DNA of 64,000 bases from Methylobacillus flagellatus_A (GTDB lineage Bacteria > Pseudomonadota > Gammaproteobacteria > Burkholderiales > Methylophilaceae), in assembly GCF_031344055.1 (NCBI RefSeq), contig NZ_JADBEN010000007.1. One strand, written 5' to 3'. How positions within the stretch are numbered: the first letter of the stretch is position 1; the number at the start of each line of letters is the position of its first letter. The notes under the pieces were generated by a model. It was given only the letters and a program-made list of their open reading frames with translations. It did no database searches and was not told the DNA's origin. Shown piece after piece: positions 16,106 through 24,578 of the stretch. Position numbers and translations under genes: made by a program.

Positions 16106-16687
16106 TTATCCCTTGAAGTTGGCGGCTACAAAGTCCCAATTCACGATGTTCCAGAACTCTTCCGCATACTTCGGGCGCGCGTTGCGGTAATCGACGTAAT
16201 AGGCATGCTCCCAGACGTCGATGGTCAGCAACGGGGTCTGGCCCTTGGTCAAGGGAGTTTCGGCGTTGCTGGTGCTTTCCAGGCTCAGGCTGCCGTCCGC
16301 GTTCTTGACCAGCCATGCCCAGCCGGCGCCGAATGTGGTGATGGCTTTTTGCGTGAATTGCTTCTTGAATTCCTCGAAAGAGCCGAACGCCTTGTCGATC
16401 GCCGCTGCCAGCTCGCCGGTGGGCTCGCCGCCGCCGTTAGGCTTGAAGCAATTCCAGTAGAAGGTGTGGTTCCACACCTGGGCTGCATTATTGAAGATGC
16501 CGCCGGAGGATTTCTTCACGATCTCTTCCAGGCTGGCGTTCTCGAACTCGGTTCCCTGGACCAGGTTGTTAAGGTTGGTCACATAGGCTTGGTGGTGCTT
16601 GCCGTAATGAAAGTCGATGGTCTCGGCCGAAATGACGGGTTCCAAGGCATCCTTGGGGTACGGTAGCGGAGGGAGTTGATGTGCCAT
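16106..16687 (-). CDS. sodB: Superoxide dismutase, Fe type
   Basis: This enzyme dismutates superoxide to oxygen and hydrogen peroxide. The 193-residue product carries the four metal ligands in YGKHHQAYVTNLN (His), NHTFYWNC (His) and DVWEHAYYVDYRN (Asp and His). The glutamine in AAQVWNH is the position that marks iron rather than manganese enzymes. The frame extends 33 codons upstream, but the ATG at 16687 follows AAAGGAATAAGC and starts the family sequence MAHQLPPLPY. High-GC codon use shows return to core sequence. Confidence 0.96.
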   Translation of the reverse strand: MAHQLPPLPYPKDALEPVISAETIDFHYGKHHQAYVTNLNNLVQGTEFENASLEEIVKKSSGGIFNNAAQVWNHTFYWNCFKPNGGGEPTGELAAAIDKAFGSFEEFKKQFTQKAITTFGAGWAWLVKNADGSLSLESTSNAETPLTKGQTPLLTIDVWEHAYYVDYRNARPKYAEEFWNIVNWDFVAANFKG

Positions 16688-16827
16688 GCTTATTCCTTTT
16701 TTTGTTAGGTTGATAGGATTTGGCCGGCATTTTGCCATAAGAAGAAAATGGCTGAGGTAGCGCGAATCATTCTCGAAATCGATCAAGTGCAGCTAGGGCG
16801 GCACTTGATCGAAAGCTGCGCTGTGGG

Positions 16828-17913
16828 TTATTTGGGCAATGAGAAGGGAGCCGGGTCGGTCCAGGGCGTTTCGCCGCAGATCAAAGCTGCTACCAGGCTG
16901 GCGCTTGCCGGGCCCATGGTCAGCCCGTAGCGGAAATGTCCGGTATTGAGGTAGAGGTTTTCCACGCCTGGGTGCGGGCCGATCACGGGCAGGTTCTCGG
17001 GCGTGCCGGGCCGCAGGCCGCTCCAGTGCTTGATGATGGGGAGCGCCCCAAGTTCCGGCATCAGGGCTTCGGCCTTGGCGCGGATTTCGTCACGGACGGC
17101 ATCCGTCACGGATGGATCGAACCCGACGTCTTCCAGGGTGCTGCCGGCCAGCAGGTAGCCATCGCGGCGCGGCACCAGGTAGAAATCCTCGCGGAAAACC
17201 ACGGCGCTGGGGGTGCGTTCCGGTTTGTAGAGCAATATCTGCCCGCGCATGGGCTTGATCTGCAGCTTGCTGGCCACTTCCTTGAGGAGGTCGAAGCTCC
17301 ACGCTCCCGAGGTGACGACGAAGCGGTCTGCCTCCAGCAATTCACCCGCCGTGGTACGCCACGCGGCGAGCCTGGTCACATCGGAGGAAAGTGGCATCAG
17401 CTCGGTGTGCTCCAGCAGCCGCACATCGTTGTTTTCCAGCCATGTGCGCAGGGCATGCATGAGGCAAGGGGGGCGGACCTGGTTGACTTCGGGCAGCCAC
17501 AGCGCATCTTGCCCGCTGGGAGATTGCACGCCAAAGTCTTCGGCCCTGGCCGACTCTGCCTTGAGCTGGTAACGGTTACACCAGGCCAGCGCCGCCTCGC
17601 GGTCGAATGGCGGCAGCAGCAGGAAGCCGGAATTGAGCATTTGCGGGTCTATGCCGGTCTCGCTGAACAGGCGTGCGCAGATCTCCGTATACCGCGATGC
17701 GCCATAGTGGGTGAGGGTGTTGACGTGGTCCGAATACATCCATGGCAACAGCGGGAACATGATGCCCGTGCCTGCCCAGGAGGACTCGCCCGATGTCTGG
17801 CTTGCGATCTTGTTGCGCTCGACGATGGTGACCTTGCAGCCGCGGGAAACCAGTTCCATGGCGGTGAGGCAGCCGACGATGCCGCCGCCGGCGATCAGTA
17901 CGTGCTGGCTCAT
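16828..17913 (-). CDS. FAD-dependent glycine/D-amino-acid oxidase, ThiO-like
   Basis: The 361-residue product begins with the FAD-binding HVLIAGGGIVGCLTAMEL and shows the DAO-family C-terminal motif HWSGLRPGTPENLPVIG followed by LNTGHFRYGLTMGPASA. Members oxidise glycine or D-amino acids to imine and peroxide; in bacteria the ThiO form supplies dehydroglycine for the thiazole of thiamine. No other thiamine gene is adjacent, so a general D-amino-acid oxidase remains possible. It stands upstream of sodB on the same strand, and peroxide and superoxide handling side by side may be coincidental. Confidence 0.85.
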   Translation of the reverse strand: MSQHVLIAGGGIVGCLTAMELVSRGCKVTIVERNKIASQTSGESSWAGTGIMFPLLPWMYSDHVNTLTHYGASRYTEICARLFSETGIDPQMLNSGFLLLPPFDREAALAWCNRYQLKAESARAEDFGVQSPSGQDALWLPEVNQVRPPCLMHALRTWLENNDVRLLEHTELMPLSSDVTRLAAWRTTAGELLEADRFVVTSGAWSFDLLKEVASKLQIKPMRGQILLYKPERTPSAVVFREDFYLVPRRDGYLLAGSTLEDVGFDPSVTDAVRDEIRAKAEALMPELGALPIIKHWSGLRPGTPENLPVIGPHPGVENLYLNTGHFRYGLTMGPASASLVAALICGETPWTDPAPFSLPK

Positions 17914-18041
17914 GATGTGTGCTTCCGGGAGATGGGAGTATGGAGGCGGCTAGGCTGGAATAAATTAATCACGCAAAAATTATGCCGACTTTGCCGGCAT
18001 ATCCTTTATTCAGGGAACATTCCCTTTTATACTTGGCACAT

Positions 18042-19040
18042 ATGGGAATTTCCAAGTTAAAGACGAGCAATAGCGCAACCGCACCACTGCAACTTGCGCG
18101 CGAGGTCTTGTCCATCGAGGCGCGGGAAGTGCAGGCATTGGCCGAGCGCCTGGATGAGAACTTCGTCAACGCAGTCGAGCTTATTTTACAATGCCGGGGC
18201 CGAGTTGTCGTGACCGGCATCGGCAAGTCCGGGCATATCGGCAACAAGATCGCCGCCACGTTGGCCAGTACCGGCACGCCGGCTTTTTTCATGCATCCCG
18301 CCGAGGCGAGCCACGGCGATCTGGGCATGATCACCCGGGATGACGTGGTGATCGCCCTGTCCAATTCCGGCGAGGCGGATGAACTGCTGGCGCTGTTGCC
18401 GCCCTTGAAGCGCATCGGCGCCCCCATCATCAGCATCTCGGGCAACCGCCACTCGACCCTGTCCAAGGCGGCGGCGATTTTCCTCGATGCCCAAGTATCG
18501 CAGGAGGCCTGTCCGCTGGGGCTCGCCCCCACGGCGAGCACGACCGCAGCGCTGGCGCTGGGCGATGCCCTGGCCGTGACCTTGCTGGACCAGCGCGGGT
18601 TCTCGCGCGAGGATTTTGCATTGGCCCATCCTGGTGGCTCGATCGGGCGGCGCTTGCTGCTGCATGTGCAGGACATCATGCGCAGCGGAAACGACATCCC
18701 CGGCATACCAAGCAGCAGCAGCCTCAAGGACGGCCTGCTGGAAATGTCGCGCAAGGGGCTGGGCATGACCGCGGTGCTGGATGCGGCAGGCAAGCCGGTC
18801 GGCATATTCACGGACGGCGACCTGCGCCGGGCTTTCGAAGCCGGGATCGACATCCACGGCACCAGAATGGGCGACGTCATGCATGAACATCCACAGGTCA
18901 TTGCCCCGGAACAGCTGGCGGTCGATGCCGTGGCTTTGATGGAGCAATATTCAATAAGCAGCCTGCTGGTCGTCGACCGGCAGGGCAACCTGGTCGGCGC
19001 ACTCAATATGCACGACTTACTCATGGCAAAGGTGGTTTAG
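18042..19040 (+). CDS. kdsD: Arabinose-5-phosphate isomerase
   Basis: This enzyme makes D-arabinose 5-phosphate from ribulose 5-phosphate, the first step to the KDO sugar of lipopolysaccharide. The 332-residue product has an N-terminal SIS domain (VVVTGIGKSGHIGNKIAATLASTG, abbreviated here as the GIGKSGHIG motif; SNSGEADELL; AHPGGSIGRRL) and two C-terminal CBS domains, the last ending LVVDRQGNLVGALNMHDLL. The frame reaches 17982, but the ATG at 18042 gives the family N-terminus. A TATACT box lies only 8 bases before that ATG and no ribosome binding site is visible, so the message may be leaderless. It heads the kdsD-kdsC-lptCAB-rpoN cluster. Confidence 0.94.
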   Translation: MGISKLKTSNSATAPLQLAREVLSIEAREVQALAERLDENFVNAVELILQCRGRVVVTGIGKSGHIGNKIAATLASTGTPAFFMHPAEASHGDLGMITRDDVVIALSNSGEADELLALLPPLKRIGAPIISISGNRHSTLSKAAAIFLDAQVSQEACPLGLAPTASTTAALALGDALAVTLLDQRGFSREDFALAHPGGSIGRRLLLHVQDIMRSGNDIPGIPSSSSLKDGLLEMSRKGLGMTAVLDAAGKPVGIFTDGDLRRAFEAGIDIHGTRMGDVMHEHPQVIAPEQLAVDAVALMEQYSISSLLVVDRQGNLVGALNMHDLLMAKVV

Positions 19041-19043
19041 AAG

Positions 19044-19568
19044 TTGATTTCCTTAGAAGAACGCGCAAAGCGCATCAAGATTGCAGTGTTTGACGTTGAC
19101 GGTGTCCTGACCAATGGCGGCTTGATGCTGGGGGATGACGGGCTGGAATACAAGGTGTTCCATTCCCAGGACGGCCTGGGAATGAAGATGCTCAAGCATA
19201 CCGGCGTCCGCATGGCCTATATCACGGGCCGCAAGTCCAACGTGGTGGTGAAGCGCGCCGAGAATACCGGCGTGCAGATCATCTACCAGGGCATAGACGA
19301 CAAGCTCGAGGCTTTCAACGACTTGCTCGAGAAGCAGGGAGTGTCCGCCGAGGAATGCCTGTTCATGGGGGACGACGTGATCGACATTCCGCCCATGCGC
19401 CGTGCCGGGCTGGCGATCACCGTGCCGCATGCGATGCCGCTGGTGAAGGAGTATGCCCATTACACCACAGAGCGCCAGGCCGGGTTCGGCGCCGTGCGCG
19501 AAGTCTGCGAACTGCTCATGAAGGCGCAAGGCACCTTCGATGCGCAAATGGCGCCTTATTTAAAGTAA
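19044..19568 (+). CDS. kdsC: 3-deoxy-D-manno-octulosonate 8-phosphate phosphatase
   Basis: This HAD-family enzyme removes the phosphate from KDO 8-phosphate. The 174-residue product shows the HAD motif I nucleophile in VFDVDGVLTNG, motif II in ITGRKS, and motif III/IV in FMGDDVIDIPPM. The small, capless form matches KdsC, a tetramer. It starts with TTG three bases after the kdsD stop, so translation is probably coupled. Confidence 0.94.
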   Translation: MISLEERAKRIKIAVFDVDGVLTNGGLMLGDDGLEYKVFHSQDGLGMKMLKHTGVRMAYITGRKSNVVVKRAENTGVQIIYQGIDDKLEAFNDLLEKQGVSAEECLFMGDDVIDIPPMRRAGLAITVPHAMPLVKEYAHYTTERQAGFGAVREVCELLMKAQGTFDAQMAPYLK

Positions 19569-19577
19569 ATACGAGAT

Positions 19578-20291
19578 ATGCAAGGACGTAGCAATACCAT
19601 CCTGTTTCCGCTTGCCGTACTCGGGCTGCTGGCCCTGATTACGCTGTGGATCGACCGCACGGTGCAGCCGCCGGAGCTGCGCGTGGATGGGACGACGCGT
19701 CACGACCCCGATTACATCCTGAACAATTTCGTCACGACCAAGACGGATGCGACAGGGTCGATCAGCCACATCCTCAAGGCTTCTGAAATGCGGCATTACC
19801 CGGACGACGATACTACCGAGCTGGAAAACCCGCATTTCACCCAGTTTGGGGTGGGCAAGCCCACCACGACGATAGAGGGCAAGCGCGGACATGTGTCCAG
19901 CAAGGGCGATGTCGTGGAGTTCCGCGATGATGTGCGCGTGGTGCGGCCGGCGTTCGGCGACCGGCAGGAAATGACGCTGACGACGGAATATCTGCGCGTG
20001 GAACCGGATAGCGAGATTGCATCGACCGACCAGCCTGTGGTGATTACCCAGGGGCCGAAAAGCGTGGTGCGCGCGGTCGGGATGGTCTATGACAAGAAAA
20101 ACCAGACCATCCAGCTCAACAAGCGGGTGCGCAGCCATTATGAGCGTCCGGCCGCCGGCAAGCGCACGAGCAGCAAGCCAAAAGCGGCAAGCAAGACCAA
20201 GCAGGTGGCAGCCAAGCCTGCGGCTTCCAAGAACAGCAAGACGACATCCGGTAACAGCAACAATGCCAAGCAGCCCACTAAAACCAAGTAG
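19578..20291 (+). CDS. lptC: LPS export ABC transporter periplasmic protein LptC
   Basis: LptC links the LptB2FG transporter in the inner membrane to the periplasmic LptA bridge. One N-terminal membrane segment (residues ~9-24) is followed by the LptC beta-jellyroll domain (residues ~45-190; ILKASEMRHYPDDDTTELENP is its start, shortened). At 237 residues it is longer than typical (~190), because of a Lys/Ser/Ala/Thr-rich tail from about residue 190 to the end. That tail is low-complexity and very basic and has no counterpart I know. The gene starts 9 bases after kdsC. Confidence 0.9.
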   Translation: MQGRSNTILFPLAVLGLLALITLWIDRTVQPPELRVDGTTRHDPDYILNNFVTTKTDATGSISHILKASEMRHYPDDDTTELENPHFTQFGVGKPTTTIEGKRGHVSSKGDVVEFRDDVRVVRPAFGDRQEMTLTTEYLRVEPDSEIASTDQPVVITQGPKSVVRAVGMVYDKKNQTIQLNKRVRSHYERPAAGKRTSSKPKAASKTKQVAAKPAASKNSKTTSGNSNNAKQPTKTK

Positions 20292-20316
20292 AACGACATT
20301 CTTCAGCGGAGACCCT

Positions 20317-20856
20317 ATGCGCAACCTGCGTTATTCATTATTGCTTGCCATGTTGGCCGGCATGCTGTCTGCAACGGCACATGCCGAAAAGGCCGACCGG
20401 GAAAAGCCGATCGAGCTGGAGGCCGACTCGGTGCAGGTCAATGATGCCAAGAAGACCAGCACCTATACCGGCAACGTCATCCTGACCCAGGGCACGCTGG
20501 TGATCCGCGGCGACAGGCTGATCGTGCGCGAGGACAAGGAGGGATTCCAGCACAGCACGTCCTACGGCAATCCCACCACCTTTAGGCAGAAGCGCGACGG
20601 CAAGAACGAATACATGGAGGGCAGCGCCCAGCGGATAGAGTATGATGGACGCATGGACAAGGTGCAGCTGTTTACCAAGGCATGGGTCAAGCGCGGCGAG
20701 GATATCGTGCATGGGGACTACATCATGTATGACGCCAATGCCGAATATGCGGAAGTCATCAGCGGCGGCTCGCAAGCGGCGACACCTGCAACACCTACTG
20801 GCCGAGTGCGTGCCATTATCCAGCCCAAGAAGAAACCCGCGGCAGAAACTCCCTGA
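20317..20856 (+). CDS. lptA: LPS transport periplasmic protein LptA
   Basis: LptA forms the periplasmic bridge carrying lipopolysaccharide to the outer membrane. The 179-residue product has a signal peptide ending AHAEKAD and an OstA-type domain (IELEADSVQVNDAKKTSTYT, then GNVILTQGTLVIRGDRL, and IEYDGRMDKVQLF). The start at 20317 follows GCGGAG and overlaps no upstream gene. A longer frame from 20089 is an out-of-frame overlap with lptC and is not used. Confidence 0.94.
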   Translation: MRNLRYSLLLAMLAGMLSATAHAEKADREKPIELEADSVQVNDAKKTSTYTGNVILTQGTLVIRGDRLIVREDKEGFQHSTSYGNPTTFRQKRDGKNEYMEGSAQRIEYDGRMDKVQLFTKAWVKRGEDIVHGDYIMYDANAEYAEVISGGSQAATPATPTGRVRAIIQPKKKPAAETP

Positions 20857-20941
20857 GCTCGATGGCTATTGGAGGGCCTGTGCTTGATGCAGGCCGAAGC
20901 AACTGCGCTTTATAGAGACGGCATCGATAGATATTGCATAA

Positions 20942-21664
20942 ATGAGTGAATTGATCGTAGAAAGCTTACGCAAGAAATACAAGTCGCGCACCGTGGTGCA
21001 GGATATTTCCCTGCAGCTCAACAGCGGCGAGGTGGTCGGGCTGCTCGGGCCGAACGGCGCGGGCAAGACCACTAGTTTCTACATGATGGTGGGCCTGGTG
21101 CCACTCGATGGCGGACGCATATTGCTGGACGGCAAGGACCTGAGCCGGATGCCCATACACCAGCGGGCGCGCATGGGCCTGGCCTATCTGCCGCAGGAGC
21201 CGTCGATCTTCCGCAAGATGACCGTGACGGAAAACATCCAGGCTATCCTCGAATTGCAGAACATGACGGCCGAGCAGCAGAAGGAACAGCTTGAATCCCT
21301 ACTGCAGGAGCTCCATATCACCCATATACGCAACAACATGGCGGTAAGCCTTTCGGGCGGCGAGCGCCGCCGGGTGGAAATTGCCCGATGTCTGGCGACC
21401 AACCCCAGCTTCATCCTGCTGGACGAGCCGTTTGCCGGGATTGACCCGATTGCCGTGCTGGACATCCAGAAGATCGTGCGTTTCCTGACCGAGCGCAATA
21501 TCGGGGTACTGATCACGGACCATAATGTCCGTGAAACATTGGGCATATGCGATCGCGCCTATATCGTGAATGAAGGCCGGGTATTCGCATCGGGGAAGCC
21601 CAGCGAGATCATACATAACGAAAGTGTAAGAGAAGTTTACTTGGGCAAGGATTTCCGCCTGTAG
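20942..21664 (+). CDS. lptB: LPS export ABC transporter ATP-binding protein LptB
   Basis: LptB drives lipopolysaccharide extraction from the inner membrane with LptFG (not in this window). The 240-residue product has Walker A GPNGAGKTT, signature LSGGERRRVEIARCL and Walker B FILLDEPFAGIDP, with the H-loop in LITDHNVRETL. Order lptC-lptA-lptB-rpoN-hpf is the standard one in proteobacteria. Confidence 0.96.
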   Translation: MSELIVESLRKKYKSRTVVQDISLQLNSGEVVGLLGPNGAGKTTSFYMMVGLVPLDGGRILLDGKDLSRMPIHQRARMGLAYLPQEPSIFRKMTVTENIQAILELQNMTAEQQKEQLESLLQELHITHIRNNMAVSLSGGERRRVEIARCLATNPSFILLDEPFAGIDPIAVLDIQKIVRFLTERNIGVLITDHNVRETLGICDRAYIVNEGRVFASGKPSEIIHNESVREVYLGKDFRL

Positions 21665-21683
21665 TCAACGCAGAATTAGAGAG

Positions 21684-23150
21684 ATGAAACAAAGCCTACA
21701 GCTAAAATTTTCCCAAAACCTGGCATTGACGCCGCAGTTGCAGCAGTCGATCAAGCTGTTGCAGCTGTCTTCACAGGAACTCAACCAGGAGCTGGAATCG
21801 CTGCTGCAGGCCAACCCCTTGCTGGAGCGCGTAGACGGCCCGGACGGCGCTGCCGAGATGTCCGAAAGCTACAGCCCTGCTCCGGATGCCGCGGTCGCCG
21901 CCCCCGCCAGCGAGGCGCCTGCGCCAGCCAGCGAGGAGTTGCCGCGCGTTGACGAATTCGGCGGCGGGGACGATTACTTCGAATCTTTCCAGGGCAGCAA
22001 CCGTTGGGAGGAAGGCGGCGCCAACAATGACGACGATAATGATTTCAGCTTCCAGGAAGCGGTCAACCTCACCCTGCGCGAGCACCTATTGAGCCAGATC
22101 AAGCTGCTGCCGTTGTCCGAACGCGACCAGACCTTGGCAATGGTGCTGGTGGACGCCATCAACGACGATGGCTACCTCGAGCAGTCGCTGGAAGAGCTGG
22201 CCGAGCTGCTGCCGGAAGAGCTCGAAATCGACCTGCTCGAACTCGAAACCGCGCTCAAGCATATCCAGAACCTGGATCCGCCCGGCATTGGCGCCCGCAA
22301 CCTTGCGGAGTGCCTGGCATTGCAACTGCGCGCCCTGCCCGCAGAAACGCCTTTTGTTGATCTGGCGATCAAGGTTGCAGAGCAACACTTGCCTTTGCTG
22401 GCGAGCCGCGATTACACGCGCCTGCGCAAGCTGCTGCATTGCGACGACGACGTCCTGAAAACGGTGCAGCAGCTGGTGACCCAGCTCAACCCGCGCCCGG
22501 GCGGCGAGTTCAGCCATATCACCTCGGATCATTACATCCAGCACGAAATCGTGGTGAAGAAGGTCAAGGGTATCTGGATCGCCAGCCTCAATGACGAAGT
22601 GGTGCCCAAGCTGCGCATCAACCAGCTTTATGCCGGCATCCTGAAACGTAATCGCGATAGCTCCAGTCAATACCTCATGAGCCAGATGCAGGAAGCGAAA
22701 TGGATGATCAAGAACATCCAGCAGCGTTTTTCCACCATCCTGCGCGTGTCGCAGGCGATTGTGGACAGGCAGCGCAACTTCTTTGAGCATGGCGAAGTCG
22801 CCATGCGTCCGCTGGTGCTGCGCGAGATCGCCGACGAGTTGGGCCTGCATGAATCCACCGTGTCGCGCGTGACGACGCGAAAGTACATGCTCACACCGCG
22901 CGGCGTGTACGAGTTGAAGTATTTCTTCGGCAGCCATGTTGCGACGGAGTCTGGCGGTGCTTGCTCCGCCACGGCGATCCGCGCGTTGATCAAGCAGATG
23001 GTGAGCGAGGAAAACCCGAAGAAGCCGCTGTCTGACAACCAGATTACCGACATCCTCGGCAAACAAGGCATAGTTGTTGCAAGAAGAACCATAGCGAAAT
23101 ACCGCGAGTCTCTACAGATACCCGCGGCCAACCAGCGCAAGTCGCTTTGA
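21684..23150 (+). CDS. rpoN: RNA polymerase sigma-54 factor
   Basis: Sigma-54 directs RNA polymerase to -24/-12 promoters that need an activator ATPase. The 488-residue product shows the Gln/Leu-rich region I (LKFSQNLALTPQLQQSIKLL), an acidic region II, the core-binding domain, the helix-turn-helix LHESTVSRVTTRKYM and the C-terminal RpoN box ARRTIAKYRE. It starts 20 bases after lptB. Confidence 0.97.
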   Translation: MKQSLQLKFSQNLALTPQLQQSIKLLQLSSQELNQELESLLQANPLLERVDGPDGAAEMSESYSPAPDAAVAAPASEAPAPASEELPRVDEFGGGDDYFESFQGSNRWEEGGANNDDDNDFSFQEAVNLTLREHLLSQIKLLPLSERDQTLAMVLVDAINDDGYLEQSLEELAELLPEELEIDLLELETALKHIQNLDPPGIGARNLAECLALQLRALPAETPFVDLAIKVAEQHLPLLASRDYTRLRKLLHCDDDVLKTVQQLVTQLNPRPGGEFSHITSDHYIQHEIVVKKVKGIWIASLNDEVVPKLRINQLYAGILKRNRDSSSQYLMSQMQEAKWMIKNIQQRFSTILRVSQAIVDRQRNFFEHGEVAMRPLVLREIADELGLHESTVSRVTTRKYMLTPRGVYELKYFFGSHVATESGGACSATAIRALIKQMVSEENPKKPLSDNQITDILGKQGIVVARRTIAKYRESLQIPAANQRKSL

Positions 23151-23179
23151 TTTGCGCGTTTTCAAGTAAGGAGAGCGTT

Positions 23180-23506
23180 ATGAATTTGCACCTGACCGGA
23201 CATCACCTCGACGTTACCCCAGCCCTGCGCGAATATGTGCAGTCCAAGCTGGCCCGACTCAGCAATCACTTTGACCATGTGATTGACCTCAAGGTCACGC
23301 TGAGCGTGGAGAAACTGGTGCAAAAGGCGGAAGCCACCCTGCATGTGCCGGGCAACGACCTGCACGCGGAATGCGGGGCGGAAAGCATGTACAGCGCGAT
23401 TGACTCGCTGGCGGACAAGCTGGACCGCCAGGTGGTGAAGCATAAGGAAAAAGTCAGCAACCACAACCAGGCATCCGGAGGTCTGAAGCACCAGGCGGTC
23501 GAGTAA
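23180..23506 (+). CDS. hpf: Ribosome hibernation promoting factor, short form
   Basis: This 108-residue HPF/RaiA-family protein binds the 30S decoding region and promotes inactive 100S ribosomes in stationary phase. The sequence runs MNLHLTGHHLDVTPALREYV with the family core DLKVTLSVEKLVQKAEATLH and ends after the basic helix. It lacks the C-terminal dimerisation domain of long HPF. The ATG at 23180 follows AAGGAGA; an ATG 11 codons earlier has no such site. Placement after rpoN is conserved. Confidence 0.93.
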   Translation: MNLHLTGHHLDVTPALREYVQSKLARLSNHFDHVIDLKVTLSVEKLVQKAEATLHVPGNDLHAECGAESMYSAIDSLADKLDRQVVKHKEKVSNHNQASGGLKHQAVE

Positions 23507-23519
23507 CCTCCTCGTGAAA

Positions 23520-23576
23520 TGCTGCAAAAGAGTGCCAAGTCTGTTTTTCATGCATGGATTTGGCGCTCTTGCAGCA
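23520..23576 (+). terminator. Long imperfect stem-loop between hpf and hprK
   Basis: TGCTGCAAAAGAGTGCCAA pairs with TTGGCGCTCTTGCAGCA (one bulge, one G-T pair) around a loop of about 20 bases. No T tract follows, so it may be a processing or attenuating structure rather than a strict terminator. Confidence 0.5.
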
Positions 23577-23615
23577 TATCCTTCCGCTTGTTCATTCCCA
23601 AGGTATTAAGCACAC

Positions 23616-24575
23616 ATGGCTGAAATCAGTGTTACCCAGCTTTACAAGGATACGCGCCGCAAGCTCAAGCTGAAATGGGTAGCAGGGTTAGCCGGCGGCG
23701 ATAACCCCCTGACCAGTGAAACCGTGACCAAGCCGTCCCTGGCGCTGGTTGGTCACCTGAATTTCGTGCATCCCAACCGCGTGCAGGTGCTGGGGTGCGC
23801 AGAGATGGATTATTTGCGCAGCCTCAAGGCGCGAGAATTGTTCCAGGCCATCAAAAACCTGTTCTCAGCCGACTTGGCGGCCATTATCGTGGCCAATGGC
23901 GAAGAAGCGCCAGACGAACTGGTGGCCGCCTCCGACGAGTTCAGCACCCCATTGTTTACCTCCCCCTTGCGCAGCCCCGGCCTCATGGATGTATTGAGCC
24001 ACTATCTTGCCCAGGCCGTGGCGGTATCGGAAAGCCTGCACGGCGTGTTCATGGAAGTGCAGGGCTTCGGCCTCATGATCAAGGGCACCCCGGCGATCGG
24101 CAAGAGCGAGCTGGCGCTGGAGCTGATTTCCCGCGGGCACCGCCTGGTTGCCGACGATATCGTCGATTTCTACCGTATCGCCCCTGACCGGCTCGAAGGG
24201 CGTTGCCCGCCGCTGCTGCAGGATTTCCTCGAGGTGCGCGGCCTGGGCGTACTCAATATCCGTGCCTTGTTCGGCGACAACGCCGTCAAGCCGACCAAGC
24301 CGCTCGACTTGATCGTGCAACTGGAAATGGCCGATACCATGGTGCCGCTGGACCGGCTCAAGATCAAATCCCAGCATGAAAAAATCCTTGAGGTCAAAAT
24401 TCCCAAGGTCGTGATCCCGGTGGCCGCCGGGCGCAATATCGCCGTGCTGGTGGAGGTGGCCGTGCGCAACCACATGCTGCTGCTGCGCGGCATTAACGGC
24501 ACCAAGCAGTTCATGCAGCGCCAGCACCGAGAAATGGCGCGTACTTCCCGGAAACTCAAGCCAGAGGCGGAATAG
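23616..24575 (+). CDS. hprK: HPr kinase/phosphorylase
   Basis: HprK phosphorylates Ser46 of HPr with ATP and removes it again, controlling the phosphotransferase system. The 319-residue product has a P-loop GTPAIGKS at residues 157-164, the family motif LEVRGLGVLNIRALFG and a C-terminal segment. It belongs with HPr and EI encoded 1.3-2.5 kb downstream. Its substrate Ser46 is present in that HPr. Confidence 0.95.
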   Translation: MAEISVTQLYKDTRRKLKLKWVAGLAGGDNPLTSETVTKPSLALVGHLNFVHPNRVQVLGCAEMDYLRSLKARELFQAIKNLFSADLAAIIVANGEEAPDELVAASDEFSTPLFTSPLRSPGLMDVLSHYLAQAVAVSESLHGVFMEVQGFGLMIKGTPAIGKSELALELISRGHRLVADDIVDFYRIAPDRLEGRCPPLLQDFLEVRGLGVLNIRALFGDNAVKPTKPLDLIVQLEMADTMVPLDRLKIKSQHEKILEVKIPKVVIPVAAGRNIAVLVEVAVRNHMLLLRGINGTKQFMQRQHREMARTSRKLKPEAE

Positions 24576-24578
24576 GCC

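Noticed and set aside
16936..18060. 374-codon plus-strand frame opposite the ThiO-like oxidase
   Set aside because: Shadow frame; the minus-strand protein has FAD-binding and DAO motifs.
20089..20316. Extended N-terminus for lptA
   Set aside because: It overlaps lptC out of frame, while MRNLRYSLLLAML at 20317 is a proper signal peptide with a ribosome binding site.
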